A DNA stretch of 50,305 bases, taken from Candidatus Zixiibacteriota bacterium (GTDB lineage: Bacteria > Electryoneota > B3-LCP). Where the stretch lies: NCBI GenBank assembly GCA_003599535.1, contig QZKQ01000016.1:1-50305 (forward strand), written 5' to 3'. The position numbers were made by a program, and so were the translations under genes. This document shows, one piece after another, positions 42,663 to 50,305 of this stretch. A model generated the notes under the pieces. It made no database searches. It was not told where the DNA came from and saw only the letters and a list, made by a program, of their open reading frames with translations. How positions within the stretch are numbered: position 1 is the stretch's first letter; each line of letters starts with the position of its first letter.

Positions 42663-43186
42663 GGCTGGTCGCCCCGGGTTCGTTTCCAGTAGTAGAACTG
42701 TTCGGTTTCGCGGTACTTCTGGAAGCCGTTCTTCTCGAGCACGCGGTGGGAAGCGAGGTTGTCCTTGTGTGTCTCGGCGATGACCGCCTGGACTCGCCGC
42801 TGGGCCAGGGCCCAGCCGGTGGCCGCGGCCACCGCCTCGCTCATATACCCCTGGCGCTGATCGGCCGGGTCGGTGCCGTAGCCGATCTCCACCTCCCCCC
42901 GGCGATTGGGCCCCCCCTTGGAGCAGAAGCCTCCCACGCGGCGGTTTTCGCTTTTAAGCACTACCAGCCACTGGGTGTACCAGCGGCAGGCGCGGGGATG
43001 GCGGATGACCTTCTCCAGCAGGATGACGAGCACCATCCACATCTCCCGTTCCAATGCGGGGTCGCGGGGGAGACTGGGGGCCAGGCCCAGGCGCCGCTCC
43101 AGGGCCTCGGGGTCCCCGATCAACTGGGCCAGCTCGTCCACCTCCAGGGCCAGCAGGCGCAGACGCTTCGTCTGCAGCTCGAACAT
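42659..43186 (-). CDS. GNAT-family N-acetyltransferase
   Basis: 175 residues from the ATG at 43186 (MFELQTKRLRLLALEVDEL), with GGAAG four bases upstream; a longer frame would run into the TfoX-like gene. Acetyl-CoA-binding features: EVEIGYGTDPADQRQGYMSEAV and the end THKDNLASHRVLEKNGFQKY, as in RimJ/RimL-like GNATs. The substrate is unknown. It starts one base after the stop of the TfoX-like gene and overlaps the GyrI-like gene. Confidence 0.87.
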   Translation of the reverse strand: MFELQTKRLRLLALEVDELAQLIGDPEALERRLGLAPSLPRDPALEREMWMVLVILLEKVIRHPRACRWYTQWLVVLKSENRRVGGFCSKGGPNRRGEVEIGYGTDPADQRQGYMSEAVAAATGWALAQRRVQAVIAETHKDNLASHRVLEKNGFQKYRETEQFYYWKRTRGDQP

Positions 43187-43187
43187 G

Positions 43188-43547
43188 CTACTTCCGGCGT
43201 TTCTCAAGCTTGGGCGGCAGGGAAACGGCGTAGTTCGCGGCGCACCGCACCCACTCCTCCAGGGCCGCTGCATCGCGGGAGAGCGCCTCCGGCAGGTTGG
43301 CGTATTCCCGCATGGGCCGCCCGGCTCTCGGTTCGAAGGGGGCGGCCTCGTCGTGCGCGGCGAACAGGGCCTGGCGGTCGTCCGGTGAGAGGCGCAGGAA
43401 CAGGCGATCCTGGAATACCCCTGCCATCAGCCGGCCGTTCAGGAACCAGGCGGGACATCCGAACATCGGCTTCCGGCGCACGGGGTGGGAGGAGAGGGCC
43501 GCCTCCAGGAGGCGGTCCAGTTCCGGGTCGGCTTTCTTCCAGGGCAT
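43188..43547 (-). CDS. TfoX/Sxy N-terminal-domain protein
   Basis: 119 residues. The TfoX-N pattern is clear: PVRRKPMFGCPAWFLNGRLM, AGVFQDRLFLRLSPDDR, and GRPMREYANLP. The family includes the competence regulator TfoX/Sxy, but single-domain versions like this are widespread and mostly uncharacterised. It is packed between tig (18 bases) and the GNAT gene (1 base), so all are likely one transcript. Confidence 0.87.
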   Translation of the reverse strand: MPWKKADPELDRLLEAALSSHPVRRKPMFGCPAWFLNGRLMAGVFQDRLFLRLSPDDRQALFAAHDEAAPFEPRAGRPMREYANLPEALSRDAAALEEWVRCAANYAVSLPPKLEKRRK

Positions 43548-43565
43548 GGGCGTTCCAGCCGCAAA

Positions 43566-44888
43566 TCAGGCGGTGTGCTCGTGCTCCTCCTGGTCGCGGG
43601 CGAAGAATTCCTCGTAGGGTACGGTGCGTTCCACCACCTGGGCTTTGGACATCAGGAAGCCCAGGATCTTGCGTTCCAGCATGTCGTCCACCAGGTTCTC
43701 CCGGCGCCGGGCGTCGTCGTACAGGGCTTGGATCTGCTTCAGTTTCTTGCCGGTGGCTGTCGCCATCTGCTCGAATTCCCGCTGCAGCTCATCCTCGCCC
43801 ACGGTGAGGCCTTCCCGCTCGGCGATCCGCTTGCGGATCAGGTACCACTTCAGGTTCCAGACGGCTTGGCCGCGGTAGCGGTCGCGGATCAGCACCTCGT
43901 CCACGGGCCCCTGCTGGTCATTGTGCTGAGCGCTGGCGCGGGCATTCTCCACCAGGCGGTCGAGGTAGTTATTGATCATGGATTCGGGCACGTCCAGGCG
44001 GCTGTGGTCCACGATCTGGTGCACCAGGAGGTGGGAGACCCGCTGGAAGGAGACGCGGTCGGCCTCGGCCTGGATCTGCCGCTTCAACACTTCGCGCAGA
44101 TCCTGCACGGACTGAATGTCGGGGCCCAGGCTGCGGGCGAACTCATCGTTCACCTCGGGCAGCTCCTTGCGCTTGACGGACTTGACGTTGACCTGGTAGC
44201 TCTCGGTCCGGGGCGGCTGGTTGGGCTGCATGGTGGGGATGCTGAGGGAGACGTTCCGGCTCTGCCCCGCCTGCACCCCCTCCAGGGAGGCGCGGAATTC
44301 GGGCGAACTCTTGCCCAGATCCAGGACCACCCCTTCACGCTTGCGGCCGATCATGGGCAGGAGCGCGGCGTCCAGTTCCTGCAGGTCCACTTCCAGCAGG
44401 CTGTCGGCTCCGGCGGGATCCTCGGTGTCCTGCAGTACGGCCTGGTGTTCCCGCAGCCGCTCCAGGTGCTTGTCCACGTCCTCCTCGGAGACCGCGATCC
44501 GTTCGCGGACCACGGTCAGGTCTTCGAAGGGGGCCAGTTCCACCGGCGGTTCCACTTCCACCTTGGCGGTGAAGATCAACGGCTGGCCGATCTCGAACTG
44601 CTTGACTTCGATGTCCGGCAGGGCGACGGGGTCGGGGATGCCTGCTTCCTTGACCGCCTGGTCGTAGAAATTCATCAGGCGCTTGCGCAGGAGGTCCACT
44701 TCCAGCGCCTTGGCGTACCTCTGGCGCACCAGCGACAACGGCACTTTCCCCTTGCGGAACCCGGGCAGTTCCGACTGCTGCTGCATTTTCTGAAGCTCGG
44801 CCTCAAGCTCCGCCTGAGCGTCATCGGTAGGCGCTTCCACGGTCAGTTGCCAGTGGGAGGCGTCCAACTGTTCTTTTTCGACTTTCAA
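43566..44888 (-). CDS. tig: Trigger factor (ribosome-associated chaperone)
   Basis: 440 residues starting at TTG (MKVEKEQLDASHWQLTVEAP). Ribosome-docking signature GFRKGKVP at 43-50, a reduced FKBP-like middle domain (about 155-245) and a long helical C-terminal chaperone domain (about 250-430). It ends in an acidic/His tail (DQEEHEHTA). In many bacteria tig is followed directly by clpP-clpX; here the same order is kept but four small genes lie between. Confidence 0.95.
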   Translation of the reverse strand: MKVEKEQLDASHWQLTVEAPTDDAQAELEAELQKMQQQSELPGFRKGKVPLSLVRQRYAKALEVDLLRKRLMNFYDQAVKEAGIPDPVALPDIEVKQFEIGQPLIFTAKVEVEPPVELAPFEDLTVVRERIAVSEEDVDKHLERLREHQAVLQDTEDPAGADSLLEVDLQELDAALLPMIGRKREGVVLDLGKSSPEFRASLEGVQAGQSRNVSLSIPTMQPNQPPRTESYQVNVKSVKRKELPEVNDEFARSLGPDIQSVQDLREVLKRQIQAEADRVSFQRVSHLLVHQIVDHSRLDVPESMINNYLDRLVENARASAQHNDQQGPVDEVLIRDRYRGQAVWNLKWYLIRKRIAEREGLTVGEDELQREFEQMATATGKKLKQIQALYDDARRRENLVDDMLERKILGFLMSKAQVVERTVPYEEFFARDQEEHEHTA

Positions 44889-45107
44889 CGTTCGCTCGTG
44901 GGATAAAAGGTTAACATCAGGGTGATTATTTCAAGCTGTTTACATGGTGATACGGATTCCGGTTCCCGCACGCCAACCGGCGCGGTCGGCGCATCTGGTA
45001 AAAATACGCAATTTCCGGGCGGCAGGCAACTGGAAAATGCACAAAGCAGGGATGGCCTCAGGGCCCCCCCGAATACCTTTCGAAGTGGCGCCGCTTCGGA
45101 TAAGCTC

Positions 45108-47858
45108 TTAGGGCCCTTCGGGGGGTTCCTGCCGGCGGGCCAGCATATCACGGGCTTCCGGGTAATCCGGGCGCAGCGCCAGGGCTACCTCCAGCTCCCG
45201 CGTGGCGGCGTCGCGCTGCCCGGCGTGATCCAGGGTCACGGCCAGGTAGAAGCGCCCTTCGGCGTCGGTGGAATCAATCTGCACCGCGCGGCGGTAGGCT
45301 TCCAGGGCCTGCTCCCACTGTCCCCGGCGGCTGAATTCCACCCCGTAGCGCCAGTAGATCTCCTGAAGCAGGTGGGTGGCGTAGCGGTCCTCCGGGAGGC
45401 TCTGCAGGGCCGCTTCGAAGCCCTTGCGCGCCGCCGGCACCTGGCTGCGGGCGTAGGCGGCGAAGGCACGATCCCGTTCGGTCCAGGCTTCCCGGCGCTT
45501 CTCCCACGCCCGGCTCAGCGAATCCCGCAGGCCCGGCTGCCGCGCCGTAACCCATGGCAGGGGGGATTCCCGCCGTTCCGACAGGCTCAGGATGGCGTCC
45601 CAGGGCGACACGTGCTGGTGCCGGGGAATGCGGTACTCCAGGAAGGGGCGGTTGTCCCTCAGCAGGGGCGCGCCGCGGGTGTAGTCGCGCAGGCCTTCCG
45701 GCCCCAGCAGGTACCCGGACAGCACCGCCCAGGGGTCGTCCAGGTAAACCTTGCGGAGCATCTCCCGGGCCGGCCGGTCGGCGATACGCTCTTCCATCCA
45801 GTCCCAGTCCAGGGCCAGGCTGTCCCGGGCGCACAGCAGAATGGCTTCGTTGCCGATCAGCCACAGGCTGCTTTGGGGAAACACCTCCACGGCGGTGGCC
45901 ATCAGCGATCGGGCGTCCTCGCCGCTCATGCCGTACAGCGGGATCCACTGGCACAGCGTCCCGCCGGGGTTCAGGACCCGACGCGCTTCGCGGTAGAATT
46001 CCAGGCTGTAGAGGGAGCTGACCCCCTTCAGGCCGGGATGCATCGGCTCCAGGGTGATGACGTCGTAGGTCTGCTCCGTGGTCAGCAGATGGCTGCGGCC
46101 ATCATCCACGACCACCCGGACCTGGGGGCGGGAGAGCACGTCCCCGTTCCATTCCCGGAACAGCGGGGCGGCGTCCAGCACGTCCGGGCAGATTTCCACG
46201 CAGTCCACCCGCTCCAGGTCGTACAGCCCCAAGGATCCGAAGGTACCGCCGCTGCCGAAGCAGATCACCAGCGCCCGGCGCGCTCCGGCGTTGGCCCACA
46301 GGGGCAGGTGCCCCAGGAGCTGGTTCTTGCGCTGGCCGGCCAGCACGGTGGAGGTGGCCTGCTGCTGGTTCAGCAGCAGGCGGCGTACCTTGGCCCCGGC
46401 CAGGTCCTCGGTGACCATCACAGTCTGATCCGGACTCTCGCGGTAGAACAGCACCCGCGCATGCTCGTGGGTGGGGATGCGCTGGAAGCCGAAGTGCGGC
46501 TGCATCGGGAACAAGGCCAGGGCCAGCGCCACGACCGGCAGGCCCGTCCCCAAGGCCGTCATGCGCCAGCCCCGGGATACCGGCCCGAAGGCCAAGGCCA
46601 GAAATCCGGCCGCGGCCGAAATCCCCGCCAGCGCCAGCAGGCTGCCCTGCATCCCCAGCAGGGGAATCAGCACGTAGGCCGCGCCCAGCACCCCCAGGAT
46701 GGCCCCCAGGGTGTTCACCGCCACGATGCGCCCCACCTGGCGGCCCAGGGTCTCCCGGTGTGCGGCATAGAGAGAGAGCAGAATGGGAAAGAGGTATCCC
46801 AGGGCCAGGGTGGCGGGCAGGATCAGGACCACCGCCTGCAGCACCGTATTGCCCAGCATCTTTTCCCAGTAGGCCGGATCGCTCGCCTCCGGACGGGCCA
46901 TCCCCAGATCCGACTGGACCAGGAACCAGAGGCCGGCTACGGCGCACAGGGAGACCAGCAATTCCATCACCCCCAACTCCGCCCAGCCGCCTTCCCGGCG
47001 GCGGAACCGCGCGAAGGCCGCCAGGCTGCCCCCGCCGATCCCCAGCAGGTAAATCCCCAGCATCAGGGCGAAGGCGTAGGCGTCGGCCACCACCGACAGG
47101 GACAGGACGCGAAACCAGACCACCTCGTAGCCCAGCGCCGCCAAGCCCGACAGTCCCGCGATCAGCAGCAGCAGGCGGGAAGGTTGAGGGGAAACCGTGG
47201 TCTTGGACCCCTTGGGGGCCGGGGCGGGATCCGGTTCGGCCGCGCCTGCCTCCAACCGCGGCGCCAGGAAGATGGCCACCCCCCCCACCGCCAGGTTCAG
47301 AATCACCGCGCTGAGCACCGACAGCCGGTAGCCCAGGTGTTCCAGCAGGATGAACCCGCACAGCAGAGTACCCGCCGCCGCGCCGAAGGTATTCAGGCCG
47401 TACAGCAGGGAGAGGCGGCGGAAACGCTCGGGCAGGGTGGCGGTCAGGCCCCGGGCCAGGGCCGGCAGGGTGGCGCCCAGGATCACGGTCAGGGGCAGCA
47501 GCAGGACCCCCGCCAGCAGAAATTGCAGCAGCAGGCGCGCCGCCGGGGCGGAAAACGCCCCGTGCGAGAGGTGCGAGTACAGGTTCCGCACCGCGGGGAC
47601 CAGCAGGATCGCCAGCAGGGCGCAGAGGCCGGCGGCGATCTCCAGCAGGCCGTACCAGCGGGCCGGCGACCGGAAGTCGGCCACCCGCCCCAGTTTCGCC
47701 GCTCCCCAGGCCATCCCCCCCATGAACACCGCCAGCACCAGGGAAACCGAGGCCAGCGTGCTGCCGAACACCAGGCTGAAGCTCCGGGCGAAGGCGGTCT
47801 CGTATATCAGGGCGGTGGCCCCGGAAACAAAGAAAAAGAGGTAGTACCAGGCGCGCAT
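45108..47858 (-). CDS. Fused MFS-like membrane / spermidine-synthase-like / TPR protein
   Basis: 916 residues in three parts. Residues 1-~440: about 14 transmembrane helices in two halves (FFFVSGATALIYETAFARSF and LLLIAGLSGLAALGYEVVWFR, the paired SGxxALxYE motif of this family). Residues ~450-690: a spermidine-synthase-like Rossmann domain (VICFGSGGTFGSLGLYDL, VDCVEICPDVLDAA, VVVDDGRSHLL, YDVITLEPMHPGLKG). The usual catalytic D of soluble synthases (VDSxxP) is replaced by the LEP form typical of the membrane-fused group, so polyamine synthesis is doubtful. Residues ~770-916: TPR repeats (WEQALEAYRRAVQIDSTDAEGRFYLA). The start has GGAG upstream. Its true substrate is not known. Confidence 0.88.
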   Translation of the reverse strand: MRAWYYLFFFVSGATALIYETAFARSFSLVFGSTLASVSLVLAVFMGGMAWGAAKLGRVADFRSPARWYGLLEIAAGLCALLAILLVPAVRNLYSHLSHGAFSAPAARLLLQFLLAGVLLLPLTVILGATLPALARGLTATLPERFRRLSLLYGLNTFGAAAGTLLCGFILLEHLGYRLSVLSAVILNLAVGGVAIFLAPRLEAGAAEPDPAPAPKGSKTTVSPQPSRLLLLIAGLSGLAALGYEVVWFRVLSLSVVADAYAFALMLGIYLLGIGGGSLAAFARFRRREGGWAELGVMELLVSLCAVAGLWFLVQSDLGMARPEASDPAYWEKMLGNTVLQAVVLILPATLALGYLFPILLSLYAAHRETLGRQVGRIVAVNTLGAILGVLGAAYVLIPLLGMQGSLLALAGISAAAGFLALAFGPVSRGWRMTALGTGLPVVALALALFPMQPHFGFQRIPTHEHARVLFYRESPDQTVMVTEDLAGAKVRRLLLNQQQATSTVLAGQRKNQLLGHLPLWANAGARRALVICFGSGGTFGSLGLYDLERVDCVEICPDVLDAAPLFREWNGDVLSRPQVRVVVDDGRSHLLTTEQTYDVITLEPMHPGLKGVSSLYSLEFYREARRVLNPGGTLCQWIPLYGMSGEDARSLMATAVEVFPQSSLWLIGNEAILLCARDSLALDWDWMEERIADRPAREMLRKVYLDDPWAVLSGYLLGPEGLRDYTRGAPLLRDNRPFLEYRIPRHQHVSPWDAILSLSERRESPLPWVTARQPGLRDSLSRAWEKRREAWTERDRAFAAYARSQVPAARKGFEAALQSLPEDRYATHLLQEIYWRYGVEFSRRGQWEQALEAYRRAVQIDSTDAEGRFYLAVTLDHAGQRDAATRELEVALALRPDYPEARDMLARRQEPPEGP

Positions 47859-48085
47859 GGATTCTCCGTATTTTCCGCGTGAGCTGATGAGGTCGAAGCG
47901 CCGGAACCGGCTCGGCGGCCGCCCCCCGAGGCATGACGGCTGGGCCCTTCCGCATCGCCCGTGAGCCGGCGGCGGGGATACTGGCAGGCGCGGGACCGGT
48001 GGGCGTCCCGCGCCTGCAAGAGGGGATCATTTCCGGAATGGAGCCGGGACGGATCACGTGCCGCCGCATCCACCCCGGAGCCTCG
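47859..48085. repeat. Long hairpin between the MFS-fusion and T9SS cargo genes
   Basis: A 227-base gap holding a perfect 12-bp inverted repeat, GCAGGCGCGGGA (47984-47995) and TCCCGCGCCTGC (48006-48017). No T run follows on either strand, so it is more likely a dispersed palindrome than a terminator. Confidence 0.6.
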
Positions 48086-50092
48086 TTACTTCAGCAGCAC
48101 CATTTTGTGCTGCAAGGTGCGCTCTCCGGCCTTCAGGCGGTAGAGGTAGATGCCCGAGGCCAGGCCGGTGGCGTCAAACAGCGCCTGGTGCCGGCCCGCG
48201 CTGTAGACTCCGGTAGCCAACTGAGCCACCAGTTCGCCCTTCAGGTTATACACCACCAGGTTGACTTCGCCGGTGCGGTCCAGGCTGAAGTTGATGGCGG
48301 TCATGGGGTTGAAGGGGTTGGGATAGTTCTGCTCCAGGGCGAAGCTGCCGGGTGTACCCCCGAAGCCCACCACCGGCGGCACGGAGTAGGCGTGATCCAC
48401 GTGGAGCGGCAGGGATCCCTCTTCCGGCCACTGCGGGACCAGCGGCGTGGCGGGAATCAGGCTGATGGGCACCCGCTGGTAAATCACCGGATTCAGGGTC
48501 CAGGTGCCTTCGGGGATGCCGATGGCCGTCTGTATCACGTTGCCGGCGTCCCGGTCCAGCACGTACAGGATGTGGCAGGCGTCATCCACCTGCTTGGCCA
48601 TGGACGGGGTCAGCTCTGACAGGCATTCGCCGGGGGCTGCCGAGTCGCCGGTAACGGTGTGGGTGACGTTGACCCCTTCATGCCAGTTGCGGCCATGGTC
48701 TTCCGAGTAGGAGAGGTAGATTTCGCCCGACGGCAGTCCCAGCCCGTTCTGGGGCACGATGGTCTGTCCCAGGCGGGTGGTGTCGGTGTCGTACACCTGG
48801 TACATGCAGTAGAGGTTGCCGGTCGGGAGATGCTCGCCCAACTGGGGGCGCTGGGCCTTCACGTTCCAGGCGCCGCAGTAGACGAAGTTCCACTCCCAGT
48901 CGTCGAAGGCGTAATGGATCCCGTGGAACTCGTCGGGGAATTCCTCCGACCAGTGCCAGATGATGGAGGGATGCCAGTAGGAGGCGCTGTCGAAGGGCAG
49001 CCAGTTGCGGGTGGTGAAGGTGACGTGGGTGACGTCCCGGCTGTCAATGAACACGTTGCAGTCATTGTAGGCCCGCAGGGTGTCCATCTGCGCCAGGGTG
49101 CTATCCGGGAACAGGTTGGTGTCGGGAAGGAAGAAGTTGGTGATGTTGATCGCCTGGCTGAAATCGGGATTCTGCCCGTCCTGGTCAATCAGCACCCAGA
49201 GGTCGTTGTCAATCTGGGCATAGCTGTTGGCCGGGTCGGGGAAGTTCTGGCCCTTGTTGTGGGTCCAGGCGAAGGCGATCTTGTCGGACACTTCCGAGGT
49301 GCCCACGTCAATGGCGATGGTCATGGTCCAGCCGATTTCCCGGAAACTGCTGTCCGGCTCCGCGGGAAAGGTGATCATGAAGGTGGTGGAGTCGTAGGTC
49401 CCGTAGGTGTACCACATCTGCTGGGGGAGGGCGGCGGCGGCCACCTGGTTGACGGCCGCAATATGCATGACGTGGTTGCGGTCGAACTGCATCTTGGGCC
49501 AGATGATCTGCATGGGATCGCTGGTGCCGGGGAAGGTCAGGTACTGCGGCTCGTACACCAGGAAGGCGCCGCTGTGGGGAAACAGGTCCACCGCCGCGGC
49601 GGTGAGGTGCGTGTTGGGAAGGGTGGCCTGCTGGTGGAAAGCCGGGAAGGCGCGGTTGGCATAATCCACGTCAAGATTGGCGAATCCGCCCCGGACCGCC
49701 GATTCCACCGGGTAGCCGGTGTAGGGGTAGCCCTGGGTGCCGCTGGGGTCCAGGTAGTTGTAGAAGACGTGGCGGTTGATGGCCTGGGCCTCCAGGCCGT
49801 TCATCCACGCCAGATGCAGGTAGCCGTCTTCGCCGATGTCCAGCATCCGCCCGATGCTGCCGTTGTGCTGGTTTTCGTACCAGGTGGTGCCGACGGTCAT
49901 CGTGTCGCCGATATACTGGTCGGTGGCGTTGCTCCCCGCGCCGTAGGGCGGGAAAATGACCGGCGCGTTGACCGTCTCCGTGCCGGTCAGGGCGGGAATG
50001 ATGAGCCGGGGCTGCACGGCCGGGTGGCCTTCGGCCATCGCCGCTCCGGCCAGGCACAGGATCAGGGTGAGGCAAATGGTGAATCGCGTCAT
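48086..50092 (-). CDS. Secreted T9SS cargo, probable BNR/sialidase-like propeller
   Basis: 668 residues. Signal peptide MTRFTICLTLILCLAGAAMA; GGAGG five bases before the ATG. The large middle region has repeated blade-like segments with bulky aromatic residues and Asp-box-like turns (DGYLHLAWMNG, DRNHVMHIAAVN, SRDVTHVTFTTRN, LSYSEDHGRNWHEGVN). The last matches an Asp-box SxDxGxxW, so a BNR-type beta-propeller is likely, but catalytic residues of sialidases cannot be assigned. The last ~75 residues are a sorting domain (NYPNPFNPMTAINF ... VNLVVYNLKGELVAQL ... GLASGIYLYRLKAGERTL ... KMVLLK). Its 3' end shares 66 identical bases with the gene at the window edge. Confidence 0.82.
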   Translation of the reverse strand: MTRFTICLTLILCLAGAAMAEGHPAVQPRLIIPALTGTETVNAPVIFPPYGAGSNATDQYIGDTMTVGTTWYENQHNGSIGRMLDIGEDGYLHLAWMNGLEAQAINRHVFYNYLDPSGTQGYPYTGYPVESAVRGGFANLDVDYANRAFPAFHQQATLPNTHLTAAAVDLFPHSGAFLVYEPQYLTFPGTSDPMQIIWPKMQFDRNHVMHIAAVNQVAAAALPQQMWYTYGTYDSTTFMITFPAEPDSSFREIGWTMTIAIDVGTSEVSDKIAFAWTHNKGQNFPDPANSYAQIDNDLWVLIDQDGQNPDFSQAINITNFFLPDTNLFPDSTLAQMDTLRAYNDCNVFIDSRDVTHVTFTTRNWLPFDSASYWHPSIIWHWSEEFPDEFHGIHYAFDDWEWNFVYCGAWNVKAQRPQLGEHLPTGNLYCMYQVYDTDTTRLGQTIVPQNGLGLPSGEIYLSYSEDHGRNWHEGVNVTHTVTGDSAAPGECLSELTPSMAKQVDDACHILYVLDRDAGNVIQTAIGIPEGTWTLNPVIYQRVPISLIPATPLVPQWPEEGSLPLHVDHAYSVPPVVGFGGTPGSFALEQNYPNPFNPMTAINFSLDRTGEVNLVVYNLKGELVAQLATGVYSAGRHQALFDATGLASGIYLYRLKAGERTLQHKMVLLK

Positions 50093-50159
50093 CGAAACCT
50101 CCGCGGTATGATGAATAGGAATGGACAGGCGGAAAAGATCGCCTGCCGGTTGGGCCTCG

Positions 50160-50200
50160 ATATAAACAGTAAGGGCGGGACCCCATCGGATCCCGCCCTT
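50160..50200 (-). terminator. Rho-independent terminator of the edge-cut cargo gene
   Basis: Ten-bp stem AAGGGCGGGA / TCCCGCCCTT, 10-base loop, followed on the minus strand by ACTGTTTATA, 10 bases after the stop codon at 50210. Confidence 0.8.
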
Positions 50201-50209
50201 GTCCGGTTG

Positions 50210-50305
50210 TTACTTCAACAGGACCATCTTGTTTTCCAGGGTGCGCTCTCCGGCCTTCAGGCGGTAGAGGTAGATGCCCGAGGCCAGGCCGGTGGCGTCA
50301 AACAG
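50210..50305 (-). CDS. T9SS cargo protein, 3' end only (cut by window edge)
   Basis: The last 31 residues of a cargo protein and its TAA stop; the rest lies beyond the window. The visible part is the end of a sorting domain (LFDATGLASGIYLYRLKAGE, RTLENKMVLLK). It differs from the end of the 48086-50092 protein only at ENK versus QHK, and 50240-50305 is base-for-base identical to 48116-48181. The two may be tandem paralogues. Confidence 0.85.
   Translation of the reverse strand: MFDATGLASGIYLYRLKAGERTLENKMVLLK

Noticed and set aside
44922-47882. A 986-codon open frame antisense to the MFS/spermidine-synthase fusion
   Set aside because: The sense gene has membrane helices and family motifs. 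The antisense product is low-complexity R/G/Q/P.
47984-48017. Terminator for the 48086-50092 cargo gene
   Set aside because: The stem is strong, but no T run follows on the minus strand, so it is listed as a palindrome.

Overview
The window is about 50 kb of GC-rich bacterial chromosome from a Gram-negative organism that secretes proteins through a type IX (Por) secretion system. Five reading frames end in, or consist of, the C-terminal sorting domain typical of that system (FNPxT...VxLxVYD...GRxVxxL...SGxYxxRL...LLK); a sixth ends in a looser FG-GAP-linked version. A gingipain-family PorU-like peptidase lies next to a PorV/PorQ-like outer-membrane protein. Strong Shine-Dalgarno sites (GGAGG), sigma70-like promoters (TTGACA-17-TATATT), GTG/TTG starts and a long Alu-containing SRP RNA argue against a typical Bacteroidetes. 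I infer a candidate phylum of the wider FCB group or a neighbour; the exact phylum cannot be read from the sequence.

Layout. (1) 1-12.7 kb, minus strand: a parallel beta-helix T9SS cargo, an FG-GAP repeat cargo, then a run of envelope genes: two paralogous membrane phosphodiesterases, a DUF4139 protein, a TolB-like lipoprotein, a methyltransferase and a secreted subtilisin. (2) 12.7-13.1 kb: a divergent intergenic region with an unassigned, strongly base-paired element. (3) 13.1-25.7 kb, plus strand: the PorU-like protease, PorV-like barrel, an Fn3-like lipoprotein, an SLBB protein, a FlgT/LPP20-like protein and two large secreted proteins of unknown function. (4) 25.9-30.6 kb: a decayed sorting-domain remnant fused to a promoter, a TPR protein, then tRNA-Ala(CGC), SRP RNA, dnaX, ybaB and recR. 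(5) 31.3-36.2 kb: a four-subunit 2-oxoacid:ferredoxin oxidoreductase operon, interrupted between alpha and beta by an MNT-HEPN toxin-antitoxin pair whose toxin gene is broken, followed by pgsA-pgpA. (6) 36.4-38.8 kb: another beta-helix cargo of mixed composition. (7) 39-45 kb, minus strand: tig...clpP-clpX, separated by four accessory genes. (8) 45-50.3 kb: an MFS/spermidine-synthase/TPR fusion and two T9SS cargos, the last cut by the window edge.

The main theme is cell-surface export: PorU and PorV homologues would cleave and anchor the sorting-domain cargos, several of which are encoded alongside. The least expected layer is repetitive. Degenerate 7- or 8-nt tandem tracts sit directly after stop codons, often before a terminator, and in two cargo genes lie inside the sorting-domain coding region at the same place. 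Intergenic gaps carry composite palindromes resembling REP/BIME elements.
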